Shown here: positions 1 through 7,411 of the stretch, one piece after another | Numbering within the stretch: the stretch's first letter is position 1 | Layout of the letters: every line of letters begins with the position of its first letter | Origin: CBDUUP01 sp965370435 | GTDB lineage: Bacteria; Chloroflexota; Anaerolineae; Anaerolineales; UBA11579 | Length of the DNA stretch: 15,154 nt | Direction: 5' to 3' | NCBI GenBank assembly: GCA_965370435.1 | Contig: CBDUUP010000065.1 | Coordinates: 1 to 15,154, forward strand | Notes under the pieces: generated by a model | Told to the model about the DNA's origin: nothing | What the model saw: only the letters and a program-made list of their open reading frames with translations | The model's database searches: none | Made by a program: the position numbers and the translations under genes

Positions 1-42
1 AAAAGTGTCAGACAAGATTGTTCTCATATCTCGTCCACCCCT

Positions 43-68
43 CACTGTCCACTACCCACTGTCCACTA
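43..68. repeat. Short direct repeat, low-complexity array
   Basis: The 12-mer CACTGTCCACTA occurs at 43-54 and again at 57-68, a 14-nt period, inside a longer C/A/T-only stretch (about 34-74). It lies upstream of the first gene, and no protein reading looks sensible. It resembles the simple-sequence intergenic arrays elsewhere in this window (11118-11204, 11750-11790, 12860-12899) in style but not in unit sequence. Function unknown. Confidence 0.6.
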
Positions 69-143
69 TTCACCATATGGATTGACCCAAGAGACGGTCT
101 CAAACGTATTAAGTATGCCCCTGGGCAGATTGTCGATTCACTA

Positions 144-172
144 TTGTAATTTTTGGCACTTTCGGTGATAAT
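144..172 (+). promoter_or_regulatory. Candidate sigma70-type promoter for the 230-1635 gene pair
   Basis: TTGTAA at 144-149 (four of six consensus positions) and GATAAT at 167-172 (five of six) are separated by 17 nt. Transcription would begin near 179, about 50 nt ahead of the ATG at 230. This is the best -35/-10 pair seen in the first 229 bases. Assignment rests on pattern only. Confidence 0.4.
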
Positions 173-229
173 GTTCTGGGCTGACCCCCAGAGCAATCAT
201 TCAAACCCTTATCGGAGGCTTATTGTGTT

Positions 230-748
230 ATGGAAAAACAAATTGAGAAGAAAGAGAGAACCAAGCTCACTCGCGAACAATGGATATGGATAGGCGGCGG
301 GGTAGCGATCATTCTGATACTGGTCGCCATTGTCTGGCTGTCAATTTTGGCGCGGGTGTTTGAGTTCGTTGATGGCCCCCCTAACTTAATTGTCATAAAG
401 AGCTATGAAAAAGAAGGCGTCTATAGCTTGCGCTATACCGGGAGGGAGCCAGTCTCGCTGGATAAGATCCTCATTAACCTGGAGAGCCGGGATACCAATA
501 TCCCTATTGACGTTCTCCAAATGATGTTGGTGAAAGGGGATCAGTCTGTGATCCTAGACATTGGTGAGATTCCAGAAGGCGAGACATTTGTCCTACAGCC
601 TGGAGAAGAATTCCAGATCATTTTGCAGCTCAAGGGCGCTGTATTGGGCCGCATTAGGCTGGCTGGTTTCATCATCAGCTATACGATGGAGGGAGAGGCC
701 AAGGAATACAGGCTGAGAATATCCGATCACGTAATTTCAGTGGAGTAA
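230..748 (+). CDS. Small membrane-anchored protein of unknown function
   Basis: This 172-residue protein is not a family I recognise. The first 20 residues are strongly charged (Lys/Glu-rich). A single hydrophobic segment follows at about residues 21-44, rich in Ile/Val/Leu/Trp. The remaining 125 or so residues look like a soluble beta-rich domain with no cysteines or obvious catalytic motif. The order (short positive tail, one membrane span, larger domain) suggests a signal-anchor protein with its C-terminal domain outside the membrane. The ATG at 230 is supported by CGGAGG at 213-218, an 11-nt spacing. The stop codon is only 2 nt before folD, so the two genes are probably co-transcribed and translationally coupled. 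Nothing links the protein biochemically to folate. Real gene: likely. Function: unknown. Confidence 0.75.
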   Translation: MEKQIEKKERTKLTREQWIWIGGGVAIILILVAIVWLSILARVFEFVDGPPNLIVIKSYEKEGVYSLRYTGREPVSLDKILINLESRDTNIPIDVLQMMLVKGDQSVILDIGEIPEGETFVLQPGEEFQIILQLKGAVLGRIRLAGFIISYTMEGEAKEYRLRISDHVISVE

Positions 749-750
749 AA

Positions 751-1635
751 ATGACCGCAAAATTGATTGATGGCAAAGCAATTGCCGCCCAAGTAAGAGA
801 AAACCTGGGGAAGGAGATCGAGGAGATGGTGGCCGCGGGGCACAAACCGCCCGGTCTGGCCGCAGTATTGGTGGGGGAGGACCCTGCCTCGCAGGTTTAC
901 GTCCGTATGAAGAATAGAGCCTGCAAGAAGCTGGGCATCAAGTCCTTCGGCGAGACGCTGCCTGACGACATCTCGCAGGAAGATTTGGAGAAGAAGGTCG
1001 CCGACCTGAACGCCAACCCGGAAGTGAACGGCATCCTGGTCCAGCTTCCGTTGCCCAAACACCTGGATGAGGAGAAGGTGCTGAACACCATCAACCTCGA
1101 GAAAGACGTGGATGGCTTCCACCCGATCAACATCGGACGGCTGGCCCAAAAAGGCCGTGAACCGATGTTCGTGCCCTGCACGCCTTATGGGTGCATTTAT
1201 CTGCTCAATGAGATGGGCGTCGAGATCGAGGGGGCCAATGCGGTGGTGTTGGGCCGTTCCAATATCGTGGGGATGCCGGTGGCCTTGCTCCTGGTGGAGC
1301 GGAACGCCACCGTCACCATTTGCCACTCGCGCACCAAGAACCTGGCGGAGGTCTGCCGGGAAGCGGATATCCTCATCGCGGCGGTGGGACGTCCCGACAT
1401 GGTGAAAGCCGACTGGGTGAAGCCCGGCGCGACGGTGATCGACGTGGGCGTGAACCGGGTGGATGACGACAGCAGGGAGAGGGGCTACTACCTGACCGGC
1501 GACGTGGATTACGACGAGGTGGTGGAAGTGGCGGGCGCGCTGACTCCGGTACCCGGCGGGGTGGGGCCGATGACGATTGCGATGCTGCTGCGCAACACGG
1601 TGCGCTCGGCGAAGATGGCGCAGGGGATCGCGTAA
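751..1635 (+). CDS. folD: Bifunctional methylene-THF dehydrogenase / methenyl-THF cyclohydrolase
   Basis: FolD interconverts 5,10-methylene-, 5,10-methenyl- and 10-formyl-tetrahydrofolate in the cytoplasm using NADP(H). It supplies one-carbon units for purines, formyl-Met and serine/glycine exchange. The 294-residue length is normal for the family. Visible signatures are Tyr50-x3-Lys54 (catalytic lysine, same spacing as E. coli), VQLPLP, DVDGFHP, PCTPYG, the nucleotide-binding GRSNIVGMP with a following HSRT, and the C-terminal TPVPGGVGPMT. No key residue is missing. It starts 2 nt after the membrane-protein stop and ends just before a strong terminator, so it belongs to a two-gene unit separate from the catabolic genes downstream. 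Identification is secure. Confidence 0.97.
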   Translation: MTAKLIDGKAIAAQVRENLGKEIEEMVAAGHKPPGLAAVLVGEDPASQVYVRMKNRACKKLGIKSFGETLPDDISQEDLEKKVADLNANPEVNGILVQLPLPKHLDEEKVLNTINLEKDVDGFHPINIGRLAQKGREPMFVPCTPYGCIYLLNEMGVEIEGANAVVLGRSNIVGMPVALLLVERNATVTICHSRTKNLAEVCREADILIAAVGRPDMVKADWVKPGATVIDVGVNRVDDDSRERGYYLTGDVDYDEVVEVAGALTPVPGGVGPMTIAMLLRNTVRSAKMAQGIA

Positions 1636-1659
1636 TAGCGCCAACGATAAAACATTATG

Positions 1660-1696
1660 GAGGCGACCCGGCGGGTCGCCTCTTTTTCATTTTTTG
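1660..1696 (+). terminator. Intrinsic terminator after folD
   Basis: A perfect 10-bp G+C-rich stem (GAGGCGACCC at 1660-1669 with GGGTCGCCTC at 1673-1682) has a 3-nt loop and is followed by a T-rich run (1683-1696). It is placed 24 nt after the folD stop, a textbook Rho-independent terminator. Confidence 0.93.
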
Positions 1697-1826
1697 AGGT
1701 ATACTAGGGGTTGTTAACTACACAATTTGGGCGAATGTTCCAAAGTGGAGGTAAGGATGACGGCAGAGATCATGGATGGCAGACGAAAAACGAATTGGGT
1801 TGGAGAAATGATGGAGGCGCGACACA

Positions 1827-1874
1827 GCGACTAAAGTCGCATGAACTTTTACGAAGTCCGCCCTTCGGCGGACT
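1827..1874. repeat. Two-hairpin intergenic repeat
   Basis: Hairpin one is GCGAC-taaa-GTCGC (1827-1840). Hairpin two is AGTCCGCC-cttc-GGCGGACT (1855-1874), an 8-bp perfect stem with a tetraloop. The pair 'gactaaagtc ... gaagtccgcc' resembles a dispersed repeat I associate with environmental bacterial genomes, but no second copy exists in this window. There is no T-tract, so it is not a terminator on the + strand. Confidence 0.55.
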
Positions 1875-1935
1875 GAAAAGCAGGCTTTTGGAGCACAGAG
1901 ATTAATTTGGCTGGATTAATTAAATTCTACACTAA

Positions 1936-1987
1936 TGCACAAAAACACAAAGATAATATATTTTTTAATCCTTCTTGTCTTCGTGCA
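1936..1987. repeat. Imperfect inverted repeat (long hairpin)
   Basis: The arms TGCACAAAAACACAAAG (1936-1952) and CTTCTTGTCTTCGTGCA (1971-1987) pair at 13 of 17 positions, enclosing an A/T-only centre (ATAATATATTTTTTAAT). The 'cacaaaaacacaaag' wording is typical of low-complexity hairpin repeats in environmental genomes. It could act as a weak terminator or a dispersed repeat; the sequence does not decide. Confidence 0.5.
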
Positions 1988-2057
1988 ACTAAGACTCAAA
2001 AATTCTCTAGATACAAGGCAATTTGAGGCCATTTTGGACAGACTGGCTGCCAAACAT

Positions 2058-2090
2058 TTGACAAATAGGAGTTATCTGGTAAACTATAAG
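2058..2090 (+). promoter_or_regulatory. Candidate promoter ahead of the deaminase operon
   Basis: A perfect -35 hexamer TTGACA lies at 2058-2063. The best -10 is TATAAG at 2085-2090, but its 21-nt spacing is long; a nearer alternative, AACTAT at 2082-2087, is weak. An upstream folD terminator and the location 50-80 nt before the ATG at 2138 make a promoter here plausible. The suboptimal spacing would fit an activated or repressed promoter, but this is inference. Confidence 0.33.
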
Positions 2091-2101
2091 TTGTCAGACA
2101 A
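2091..2101. promoter_or_regulatory. Palindrome TTGTC-A-GACAA, possible operator
   Basis: A perfect 5-bp inverted repeat around a single A sits directly after the candidate -10 hexamer, where a repressor would block transcription. Ten of its bases, TGTCAGACAA, recur at 6-15 at the window start, and a half-like TTGTCAGA is at 12813-12820 between the carbamate kinase and PLP genes. GT...AC palindromes of this size are typical of GntR-family operators, and a GntR regulator is encoded at 6615. The link is inferred. Confidence 0.3.
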
Positions 2102-2137
2102 TTTAATGGTAGAGACTTGTTTTTTTGAGAGAATCCG

Positions 2138-3526
2138 ATGGCTACTTTGCTTGTAAAACATGCCAAAATGCTAGTGACGATGGACGACCGCCGCCGGGAG
2201 ATACCGGATGGAGGTCTTTTTATTCGCAGCGGCTTCATCGAGCAGGTTGGCCCCACGGGGGACTTGCCCGACAGCGCCGATCAGGTACTCGACCTGCGAG
2301 GCCACGTTGTGCTGCCGGGGTTGATAAACACTCACCATCACTTCTACCAGACCCTGACGCGGGCGGTTCCTGCCGCCCAGGACGCCAATCTTTTCAACTG
2401 GCTCAAGACCTTGTATCCTATCTGGGCCAGGATGACGCCGGAAGACATCTTCATCTCGACGCAGACGGCGCTGGCGGAACTGGCTCTCTCTGGATGCACC
2501 ACCGCTTCGGACCATCTTTACGTGTTCCCCAACGGGGCCAAGCTGGATGACCAAATCCAGGCAGGGGGGGAGGTGGGGCTGCGGCTGCATGCTTCCCGAG
2601 GCTCGATGAGCCTGGGGGAGAGCAAGGGCGGCCTGCCGCCGGACAGCGTGGTTGAAGAGGAAGATTTCATCCTGCAGGACAGCGTGCGATTAATTCAGGA
2701 ATACCACGATCCAGAACCTGGGGCGATGATCCAAGTTGTGTTAGCTCCTTGCTCACCCTTCAGCGTGACCGGAGATTTGATGCGCGAGTCGGCCAGGCTG
2801 GCGCGGGAGTACGGCGTCCAGCTTCATACTCATCTGGCGGAAACCCAGGACGAGGAGCAGTTCTGCCTGGAGCTTTTCGGCCACAAACCGGTGGCTTACA
2901 TGCAGTCCCTGGATTGGGTGGGGGAGGACGTGTGGTTCGCCCATTCGGTGCACGTCAACCAGGAGGAGATCGGCGTGTACGCCCGGACTGGCTGCGGGGT
3001 GGCGCATTGCCCCAGTTCCAACATGCGGCTGGCCTCCGGCATCACGCCGGTTCTGGATATGCTGAGGGCGGGCGTCAAGGTGGGGTTGGGGGTGGATGGC
3101 TCGGCCAGCAACGACGGCAGCCACATGCTGGGCGAGACCCGGCAGGCGATGCTGCTCTCCCGGTTGGGGGCGGGGATAGGCGGGGCCTCGCTTTCCGGGG
3201 AGGAAGCGCCGCCTTTGATGACAGCCCGCCAAGCGTTGGAGATTGCCACGAGGGGAAGCGCGGCGGTGCTGGGCCGGGAAGATGTCGGCTCATTGGAAGC
3301 CGGCAAGTGCGGCGATTTCTTCGCGGTGAATGTGGAACGTTTGGATTACGCCGGCGCTCTGCATGACCCGGTGGCCGCGCTGGTATTCTGCGCGCCGGTG
3401 AAGGCGGACTACACTGTGGTGGGCGGGGAACTGGTGGTCAAGGAAGGGCAGCTATTGACCCTTGACCTGCCAACCCACATCGAGAAGCATAACCAGGCCT
3501 CTCAACGCCTGCTCGGGGAGGTTTAA
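2138..3526 (+). CDS. 8-oxoguanine deaminase-like amidohydrolase (COG0402)
   Basis: A metal-dependent cytoplasmic deaminase of the AtzB/TrzN/SsnA superfamily, 462 residues, full length. The sequence shows the metal site NTHHH (His66 and His68), HTHLAE (His232, catalytic Glu235), a later AHSVH and AHCPSSNMRL segment, and Asp320 in DGSASNDG. The combination NTHHHFYQTLTRAVPAAQ, SGCTTASDHLY and GLPPDSVVE closely matches my memory of 8-oxoguanine deaminases of the Pseudomonas Pa0142 type, which convert 8-oxoguanine to urate and ammonia. Isocytosine, guanine or triazine substrates remain possible. The start ATG has GAGAG at 2127-2131. It is followed 8 nt later by the FAD oxidoreductase, so the pair is co-transcribed. 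The SsnA-like fold next to YgeW-like and carbamate kinase genes supports a purine/ureide role. Family secure; exact substrate probable. Confidence 0.9.
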   Translation: MATLLVKHAKMLVTMDDRRREIPDGGLFIRSGFIEQVGPTGDLPDSADQVLDLRGHVVLPGLINTHHHFYQTLTRAVPAAQDANLFNWLKTLYPIWARMTPEDIFISTQTALAELALSGCTTASDHLYVFPNGAKLDDQIQAGGEVGLRLHASRGSMSLGESKGGLPPDSVVEEEDFILQDSVRLIQEYHDPEPGAMIQVVLAPCSPFSVTGDLMRESARLAREYGVQLHTHLAETQDEEQFCLELFGHKPVAYMQSLDWVGEDVWFAHSVHVNQEEIGVYARTGCGVAHCPSSNMRLASGITPVLDMLRAGVKVGLGVDGSASNDGSHMLGETRQAMLLSRLGAGIGGASLSGEEAPPLMTARQALEIATRGSAAVLGREDVGSLEAGKCGDFFAVNVERLDYAGALHDPVAALVFCAPVKADYTVVGGELVVKEGQLLTLDLPTHIEKHNQASQRLLGEV

Positions 3527-3534
3527 CCGAGTTT

Positions 3535-4899
3535 ATGGACCACGCTCAAGTCGTTATCTGTGGGGCCGGGATCGCCGGGGTCGCCACTGCTTATCATCTA
3601 GCGGTGCGCTACGGGGTGGGGGAGGTGGTCCTGGTGGACGAGCGGGCGCCGATGAGCCTGACCAGCGACAAATCCACCGAGTGCTACCGCAACTGGTGGC
3701 CGGGGCCGGGCGACGCTATGGTGGGTATGATGAACCGGAGCATTGACCTGCTGGAGGAATGGGCGGAGGAGAGCGGCAATCTCTTTCACCTGAACCGGCG
3801 GGGGTATCTGTACACTACCTGCGATCCTGAACGGGTCGCCGATCTGGAGGGGTTCGCCCAGGAGGCGTCCTCGTTGGGGGCGGGGCCGGTGCGAGTTCAT
3901 GGGGGGAACGGCGGGGAAACTTACGTGCCTGCTTCACGGTCCGGCTTCACCGATCAACCCGACGGCGCAGACCTGATCACCGAGGGGGATATTATCCGGG
4001 AGCATTATCCCTATCTCTCGGAGGAGATCGTGGCCGCGCTGCACGTGCGCAGAGCGGGTTGGTTGAGCGCCCAGCAGTACGGGGCTTACCTCCTGGAGAG
4101 AGCCAAAGCGTGCGGCGTTCAGTTGGTGGAGGACCGGGTTGTGGGGGTTGAGGTGGAGGACAACCGCGTGCAAGCCGTAGTGTTGGGGGGCGGGGAGCGG
4201 ATCCACACCGCGAAATTCGTCAACGCCGCCGGGCCGATGCTGGCCCAGGTGGGCGAGATGCTGGGGGTGGAGATCCCTGTATGTCAGGAATTACACCTGA
4301 AGGTGTCTTTCAATGACCCGGAGGGTGTGATCGGGCGGGAGGCGCCGTTGTTGATTGATATTGACCAGCAAACCCTGCCCTGGAACGAAGAAGAACGCGC
4401 CATGCTGGAGGAGGACGAAAAGACCCGTCCGCTCACCGGGAGGCTGCCCTCCGGGGCGCATGCCCGGCCGGAAGGCGGCTCTGGCGCGGCCACCGTTATT
4501 GGTTTGTGGGACCTGCACACCGATCCGGTGGAGCCAACTTTTCCGCCGCCGCTCGACCCCATGATCCCTGAATTGGTGCTGCGCGGTTTGATAAAGATGA
4601 TCCCTGGGCTACAAGCTTATCTTGAGCGGATGCCCAAACCCTACCTGGATGGGGGGTATTACACGAAGACCCGTGAAAACCGCCCTCTCGCAGGACCACT
4701 GGCGGTGGAGGGCGGATACGTAATTGGGGCGCTGTCGGGGTATGGCATTATGGCCTCCGCTGGGCTGGGCGAGTTGGTGGCCGCTCACGTTGCGGGCCTT
4801 GAACTTCCCGATTATGCTTCTGCGTTTGACCTATATCGATATGATGACCCCGACTACCGGCGGATGCTGAGTAATTGGGGTGATACCTGGCAGCTATAA
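3535..4899 (+). CDS. DAO-family FAD-dependent oxidoreductase
   Basis: A 454-residue flavoprotein of the D-amino-acid/sarcosine/glycine oxidase superfamily. The N-terminal FAD-binding Rossmann motif is GAGIAG at residues 10-15, followed by an acidic end to the second strand (VLVDE). NAAGPM in the middle and RPLAGPL...GGYVIGALSGYGIMASAG near the end are the second dinucleotide-binding and flavin-proximal regions. Members oxidise amines or N-substituted amino acids, passing electrons to oxygen or a carrier; the substrate here cannot be read. It lies 8 nt after the deaminase and overlaps the next start by one base (TAATG). The C-terminal codons at 4843-4869 have a near copy at 6557-6583 beyond the inserted membrane gene. 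Domain call secure, substrate unknown. Confidence 0.88.
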   Translation: MDHAQVVICGAGIAGVATAYHLAVRYGVGEVVLVDERAPMSLTSDKSTECYRNWWPGPGDAMVGMMNRSIDLLEEWAEESGNLFHLNRRGYLYTTCDPERVADLEGFAQEASSLGAGPVRVHGGNGGETYVPASRSGFTDQPDGADLITEGDIIREHYPYLSEEIVAALHVRRAGWLSAQQYGAYLLERAKACGVQLVEDRVVGVEVEDNRVQAVVLGGGERIHTAKFVNAAGPMLAQVGEMLGVEIPVCQELHLKVSFNDPEGVIGREAPLLIDIDQQTLPWNEEERAMLEEDEKTRPLTGRLPSGAHARPEGGSGAATVIGLWDLHTDPVEPTFPPPLDPMIPELVLRGLIKMIPGLQAYLERMPKPYLDGGYYTKTRENRPLAGPLAVEGGYVIGALSGYGIMASAGLGELVAAHVAGLELPDYASAFDLYRYDDPDYRRMLSNWGDTWQL

Positions 4900-4900
4900 T
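4895..4900 (+). promoter_or_regulatory. TATAAT box at the start of the membrane glycosyltransferase
   Basis: A perfect TATAAT overlaps the FAD-oxidoreductase stop codon. No good -35 is spaced correctly (TTGGGG at 4875-4880 is only 14 nt away). If used, transcription would begin near 4907 and the protein would start at the ATG at 4926 or 4935 rather than 4899. Low confidence; chance match is possible. Confidence 0.2.
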
Positions 4901-6521
4901 GGTTAGATATAGACCCACTTCAATAATGAATACCATGAAAAGACTGTTCACGAAACGCGCTCTTGGATTGATATTGATCACGGCGGTATTTTCTGGCATG
5001 GTTATTCGTACAGCTTGGGTGAGTGATGATGCCTATATCACATTCCGGTCAGTTGAAAATGTTGTTAATGGCTATGGTCCGGTGTTTAATATTGGTGAGC
5101 GGGTTCAGACTTTTACGCATCCTTTATGGTTCTTTTTACTATCCGGCATCCAGTTTTTGGTCATTAAGCTAGGAGGTTACAGCCGTTGGGCACAGTTGTT
5201 TTATATAACTATCACAGTTTCGATCGCTTTGTCAGTTGCTACGGTTGCGCTTTATGCGTTCGGGCACGCTCGCTCAATCAAGATAGCAGCTCTTGGTGTT
5301 ATGGTTTTATTCTTGTCGAAGGCGTTTGTTGATTATTCAACCTCCGGTCTGGAAAACCCCTTAACTAACCTATTATTACTTATATTTATTTGGATCTATT
5401 TCAAGGGGGAGGAGATGACTAGCCTAAAATTATTATCTTTAGCATTTATTGCAGGTTTGGCGACCTTAAATCGGATGGATACATTATTGCTCGTTTTGCC
5501 CGGGTTGTTATACATTTTTTGGAACTATTCTCAAAAAGGCAAAGCATTGGGAGTCTTGGTGGTTGGTTTTCTGCCTTTTATCCTATGGGAGATTTTCTCG
5601 CTGTTCTATTATGGGTTCCTTTTCCCTAATACTGCTTATGCAAAACTGAATACAGGCATAAGTAAAGCAAATTTGATAGCCCAAGGAGGTGACTACTTTG
5701 TAAATTCTTTGCGGATTGATCCGATTACGTTGATAGTAATTAGTATGGGGATAGCCATACCATTGATAACCAAAAACCGGCGTCAAATTCCCATAATTGT
5801 GGGAATGATCTGTTACCTTTTCTATGTTTTGAACATTGGGGGTGATTTCATGAGTGGGCGATATTTCGCAGCGCCGCTTCTGGCCGCTGTATCGGTTCTC
5901 TCATTGCATGCGATCCCCTCTCCCCGATCCTTCACCGGTGTTATACTTTCAATTCTGTTGGTGGGCTTGTTATTTCCTACATCACCACTCAGGAGTTCTT
6001 TAGATTACGGTGGAGGGGAGAATTTTAGATTTTTCATAGACGAGAATGGTATTTCAGATGAAAGGGCGGTATATTACTCGCAAATGGGCTTGTTCAAGTC
6101 TAAACAGGATAAGCTGTTTCCAGGTTCGAAATATGGGGGGGATCAATGGGTTTTACAAGAAAAACCCATTGAAGTAATTTTAGTGGGACCTCTTGGGGTA
6201 AGCGCTTATCAGGCAGGCCCCAATGTTTATGTGATTGACAAGAATGCTTTGGCTGATTCTCTGATGGCGCGGCTGCCGATAGAGAATGTTGAACAATGGC
6301 GTATTGGGCACTTTCCTCACCTCATGCCCAGCGGCTATTTTGAAACGTTATCGTCGGAAAGTAACTTGATCGAGGATGAATATTTAGCTCAATATTATGA
6401 TATTCTGTCCTTGATTATCAGGGGGGACCTTTTTGACTGGAATCGCATGGTTGCGATTTGGAATATGAACACCGGCAAGTACGATTATCTGATTGAGGCT
6501 TATTTAACCACACTTCCATGA
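4899..6521 (+). CDS. GT-C fold membrane glycosyltransferase, AftB-like
   Basis: A polytopic membrane protein of up to 540 residues. The N-terminal half is almost all hydrophobic helices; a soluble C-terminal part of about 170 residues follows the last spans. Residues 41-50 (WVSDDAYITF region) place Asp43-Asp44 just after the first membrane helix. With NGYGPVFNIGERVQTFTHPLW this matches GT-C transferases of the AftB/Mfp type, where the Asp pair binds a lipid-phosphate sugar donor. It probably adds a sugar to a cell-envelope polymer from a polyprenyl donor; sugar and acceptor unknown. Start is uncertain: ATG 4899 (TAATG overlap), 4926 or 4935 (no clear ribosome site for any; MKRLFTKR at 4935 looks like a natural N-terminus). 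Composition is clearly A+T-richer than its neighbours and its function does not fit the catabolic genes, suggesting insertion. Confidence 0.8.
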   Translation: MVRYRPTSIMNTMKRLFTKRALGLILITAVFSGMVIRTAWVSDDAYITFRSVENVVNGYGPVFNIGERVQTFTHPLWFFLLSGIQFLVIKLGGYSRWAQLFYITITVSIALSVATVALYAFGHARSIKIAALGVMVLFLSKAFVDYSTSGLENPLTNLLLLIFIWIYFKGEEMTSLKLLSLAFIAGLATLNRMDTLLLVLPGLLYIFWNYSQKGKALGVLVVGFLPFILWEIFSLFYYGFLFPNTAYAKLNTGISKANLIAQGGDYFVNSLRIDPITLIVISMGIAIPLITKNRRQIPIIVGMICYLFYVLNIGGDFMSGRYFAAPLLAAVSVLSLHAIPSPRSFTGVILSILLVGLLFPTSPLRSSLDYGGGENFRFFIDENGISDERAVYYSQMGLFKSKQDKLFPGSKYGGDQWVLQEKPIEVILVGPLGVSAYQAGPNVYVIDKNALADSLMARLPIENVEQWRIGHFPHLMPSGYFETLSSESNLIEDEYLAQYYDILSLIIRGDLFDWNRMVAIWNMNTGKYDYLIEAYLTTLP

Positions 6522-6541
6522 GGACCGAATCTTGGATCTCA

Positions 6542-6589
6542 TGGCTATTAACTATAGAGAACCCCGAATACCAGCGAATGCTGGAATAG
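6542..6589 (+). pseudogene. Possible leftover C-terminus of a DAO-family oxidoreductase
   Basis: Reading 6542-6589 gives WLLTIENPEYQRMLE and a TAG stop. This matches the tail of the FAD oxidoreductase (DLYRYDDPDYRRMLSN, codons 4834-4875). Over nine codons (6557-6583 against 4843-4869) 22 of 27 bases agree, with mismatches mainly conservative. It could be the remains of a second oxidoreductase copy, or of the original gene end displaced by insertion of the membrane glycosyltransferase. The same frame opens with ATG at 6518 overlapping the previous stop, but a 23-residue peptide is unlikely to be functional. The stretch is short, so chance is not excluded. Confidence 0.4.
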
Positions 6590-6602
6590 TGTTGATGTAA
6601 CG

Positions 6603-6608
6603 AAAGGA
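6603..6608 (+). promoter_or_regulatory. Ribosome-binding site of the GntR gene
   Basis: AAGGAG, 6 nt ahead of the ATG at 6615, fixes that start. Confidence 0.7.
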
Positions 6609-6614
6609 GAAATA

Positions 6615-7352
6615 ATGACCAAGAAAAAGAAACAATCAATTTTTCAGAAATTACAATCCGAACTAGCGATCCTGATATCTGAAACCCCTCCCGGAGAGCG
6701 CTTGCTGACCGAGCCGAAATTGGCCAAGCAGTTGGGTGTCTCCCGGGCCACGCTGAGGGAGGCCATTCGAACCTTTGAAACCCAGGGGTTGATCCGGCGG
6801 CGGCAAGGCTCGGGCACGTACGTCCTGCGCCCACCCCAGGTCATTGAGACAGGCGTCGACGTGTTGGAGAGCATCGAAACCATGGCCGCTCGGATCGGAC
6901 TTCCGGTCGCGTCTCGAGAACTAAAAATTGAGACCCGCACGGCGAAATCGGAGGAGGCAAAGGCGCTTGGAATCTCCTCCCGGTCCAAAGTCATTGAAAT
7001 CTCCCGGGTAATTATCACCGGGGATAAGCCGGTGGCTTATTTGATCGACATCTTGCCGGCGGGTTATCTTTCTGCAGATGAGGTGCCGAGTGATTTCACC
7101 GGATCGGTGCTGGACCTGCTTTTAGAGCGCGGGCATCCGGCTCTCTCCACCTCCCGGACCGAGATCACCGCGGATGCTGCTGAGACGGAGATTGCCAAGT
7201 CTATGCACATCCAAAGGCGCGATCCCCTTTTATGCCTCAAAGCCTTCCTCTACGCGACCAGCGGGGAGGTGGTGGATTATTCCTTCAGCTACTTCCTGCC
7301 GGGGCATTTCCGCTTCAATGTGGAGCGACGAGTAGGAGGCGCCTCTGCGTAA
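6615..7352 (+). CDS. GntR-family (HutC/UTRA) transcriptional regulator
   Basis: A 245-residue DNA-binding regulator. A basic N-terminus leads into a winged helix-turn-helix (about residues 10-72) with the typical LAKQLGVSRATLREAIRTF recognition region and wing RRRQGSGTYV. Residues about 85-240 resemble a UTRA effector domain (alternating RVIITGDKPVAYLIDILP, then a late DYSFSYFLPGHFRF strand pair), as in HutC, PhnF and NagR. UTRA proteins usually repress neighbouring catabolic genes until a small metabolite binds. It stands between the deaminase/oxidoreductase genes and the carbamoyltransferases, 59 nt before the latter, so its likely targets are this operon. A candidate operator is TTGTCAGACAA at 2091-2101. 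Family secure, effector unknown. Confidence 0.92.
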   Translation: MTKKKKQSIFQKLQSELAILISETPPGERLLTEPKLAKQLGVSRATLREAIRTFETQGLIRRRQGSGTYVLRPPQVIETGVDVLESIETMAARIGLPVASRELKIETRTAKSEEAKALGISSRSKVIEISRVIITGDKPVAYLIDILPAGYLSADEVPSDFTGSVLDLLLERGHPALSTSRTEITADAAETEIAKSMHIQRRDPLLCLKAFLYATSGEVVDYSFSYFLPGHFRFNVERRVGGASA

Positions 7353-7411
7353 TACTTTCCTGACTGCCTAAATCGTTTTCATCAATTTACCTAATCACAG
7401 GAGGTACCACT

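Larger units (their letters stand above)
1697..2137. other. Gene-free gap between folD and the deaminase
   Basis: About 440 bases separate the folD terminator from the next convincing start. Short open frames here run through hairpin repeats and have no recognisable protein character or ribosome-binding site, so I call none of them. The gap holds a two-hairpin repeat (1827-1874), the near-duplicated GATTAAT words around 1900-1920, an imperfect long inverted repeat (1936-1987), and a promoter/operator candidate just ahead of the deaminase (2058-2101). Confidence 0.7.

Noticed and set aside
8..196. 62-codon open frame on the - strand at the window start
   Set aside because: It runs through the low-complexity repeat and the candidate promoter, has no ribosome-binding site, and has no recognisable protein character.
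727..1644. Long - strand frame opposite folD, and similar long antisense frames opposite other G+C-rich genes
   Set aside because: These are codon-structure shadows: His/Arg/Pro-rich translations without motifs, fully overlapping securely identified genes.
1711..2156. Short open frames in the folD-deaminase gap (1711-1905, 1935-2156)
   Set aside because: They read through hairpin repeats, lack ribosome sites, and the second overlaps the promoter region and the deaminase start.
6571..6584. CCAGC-gaat-GCTGG hairpin as terminator of the GT-C gene
   Set aside because: The stem is only 5 bp, no T-tract follows, and the bases are better explained as the codons YQRML of the oxidoreductase ghost.
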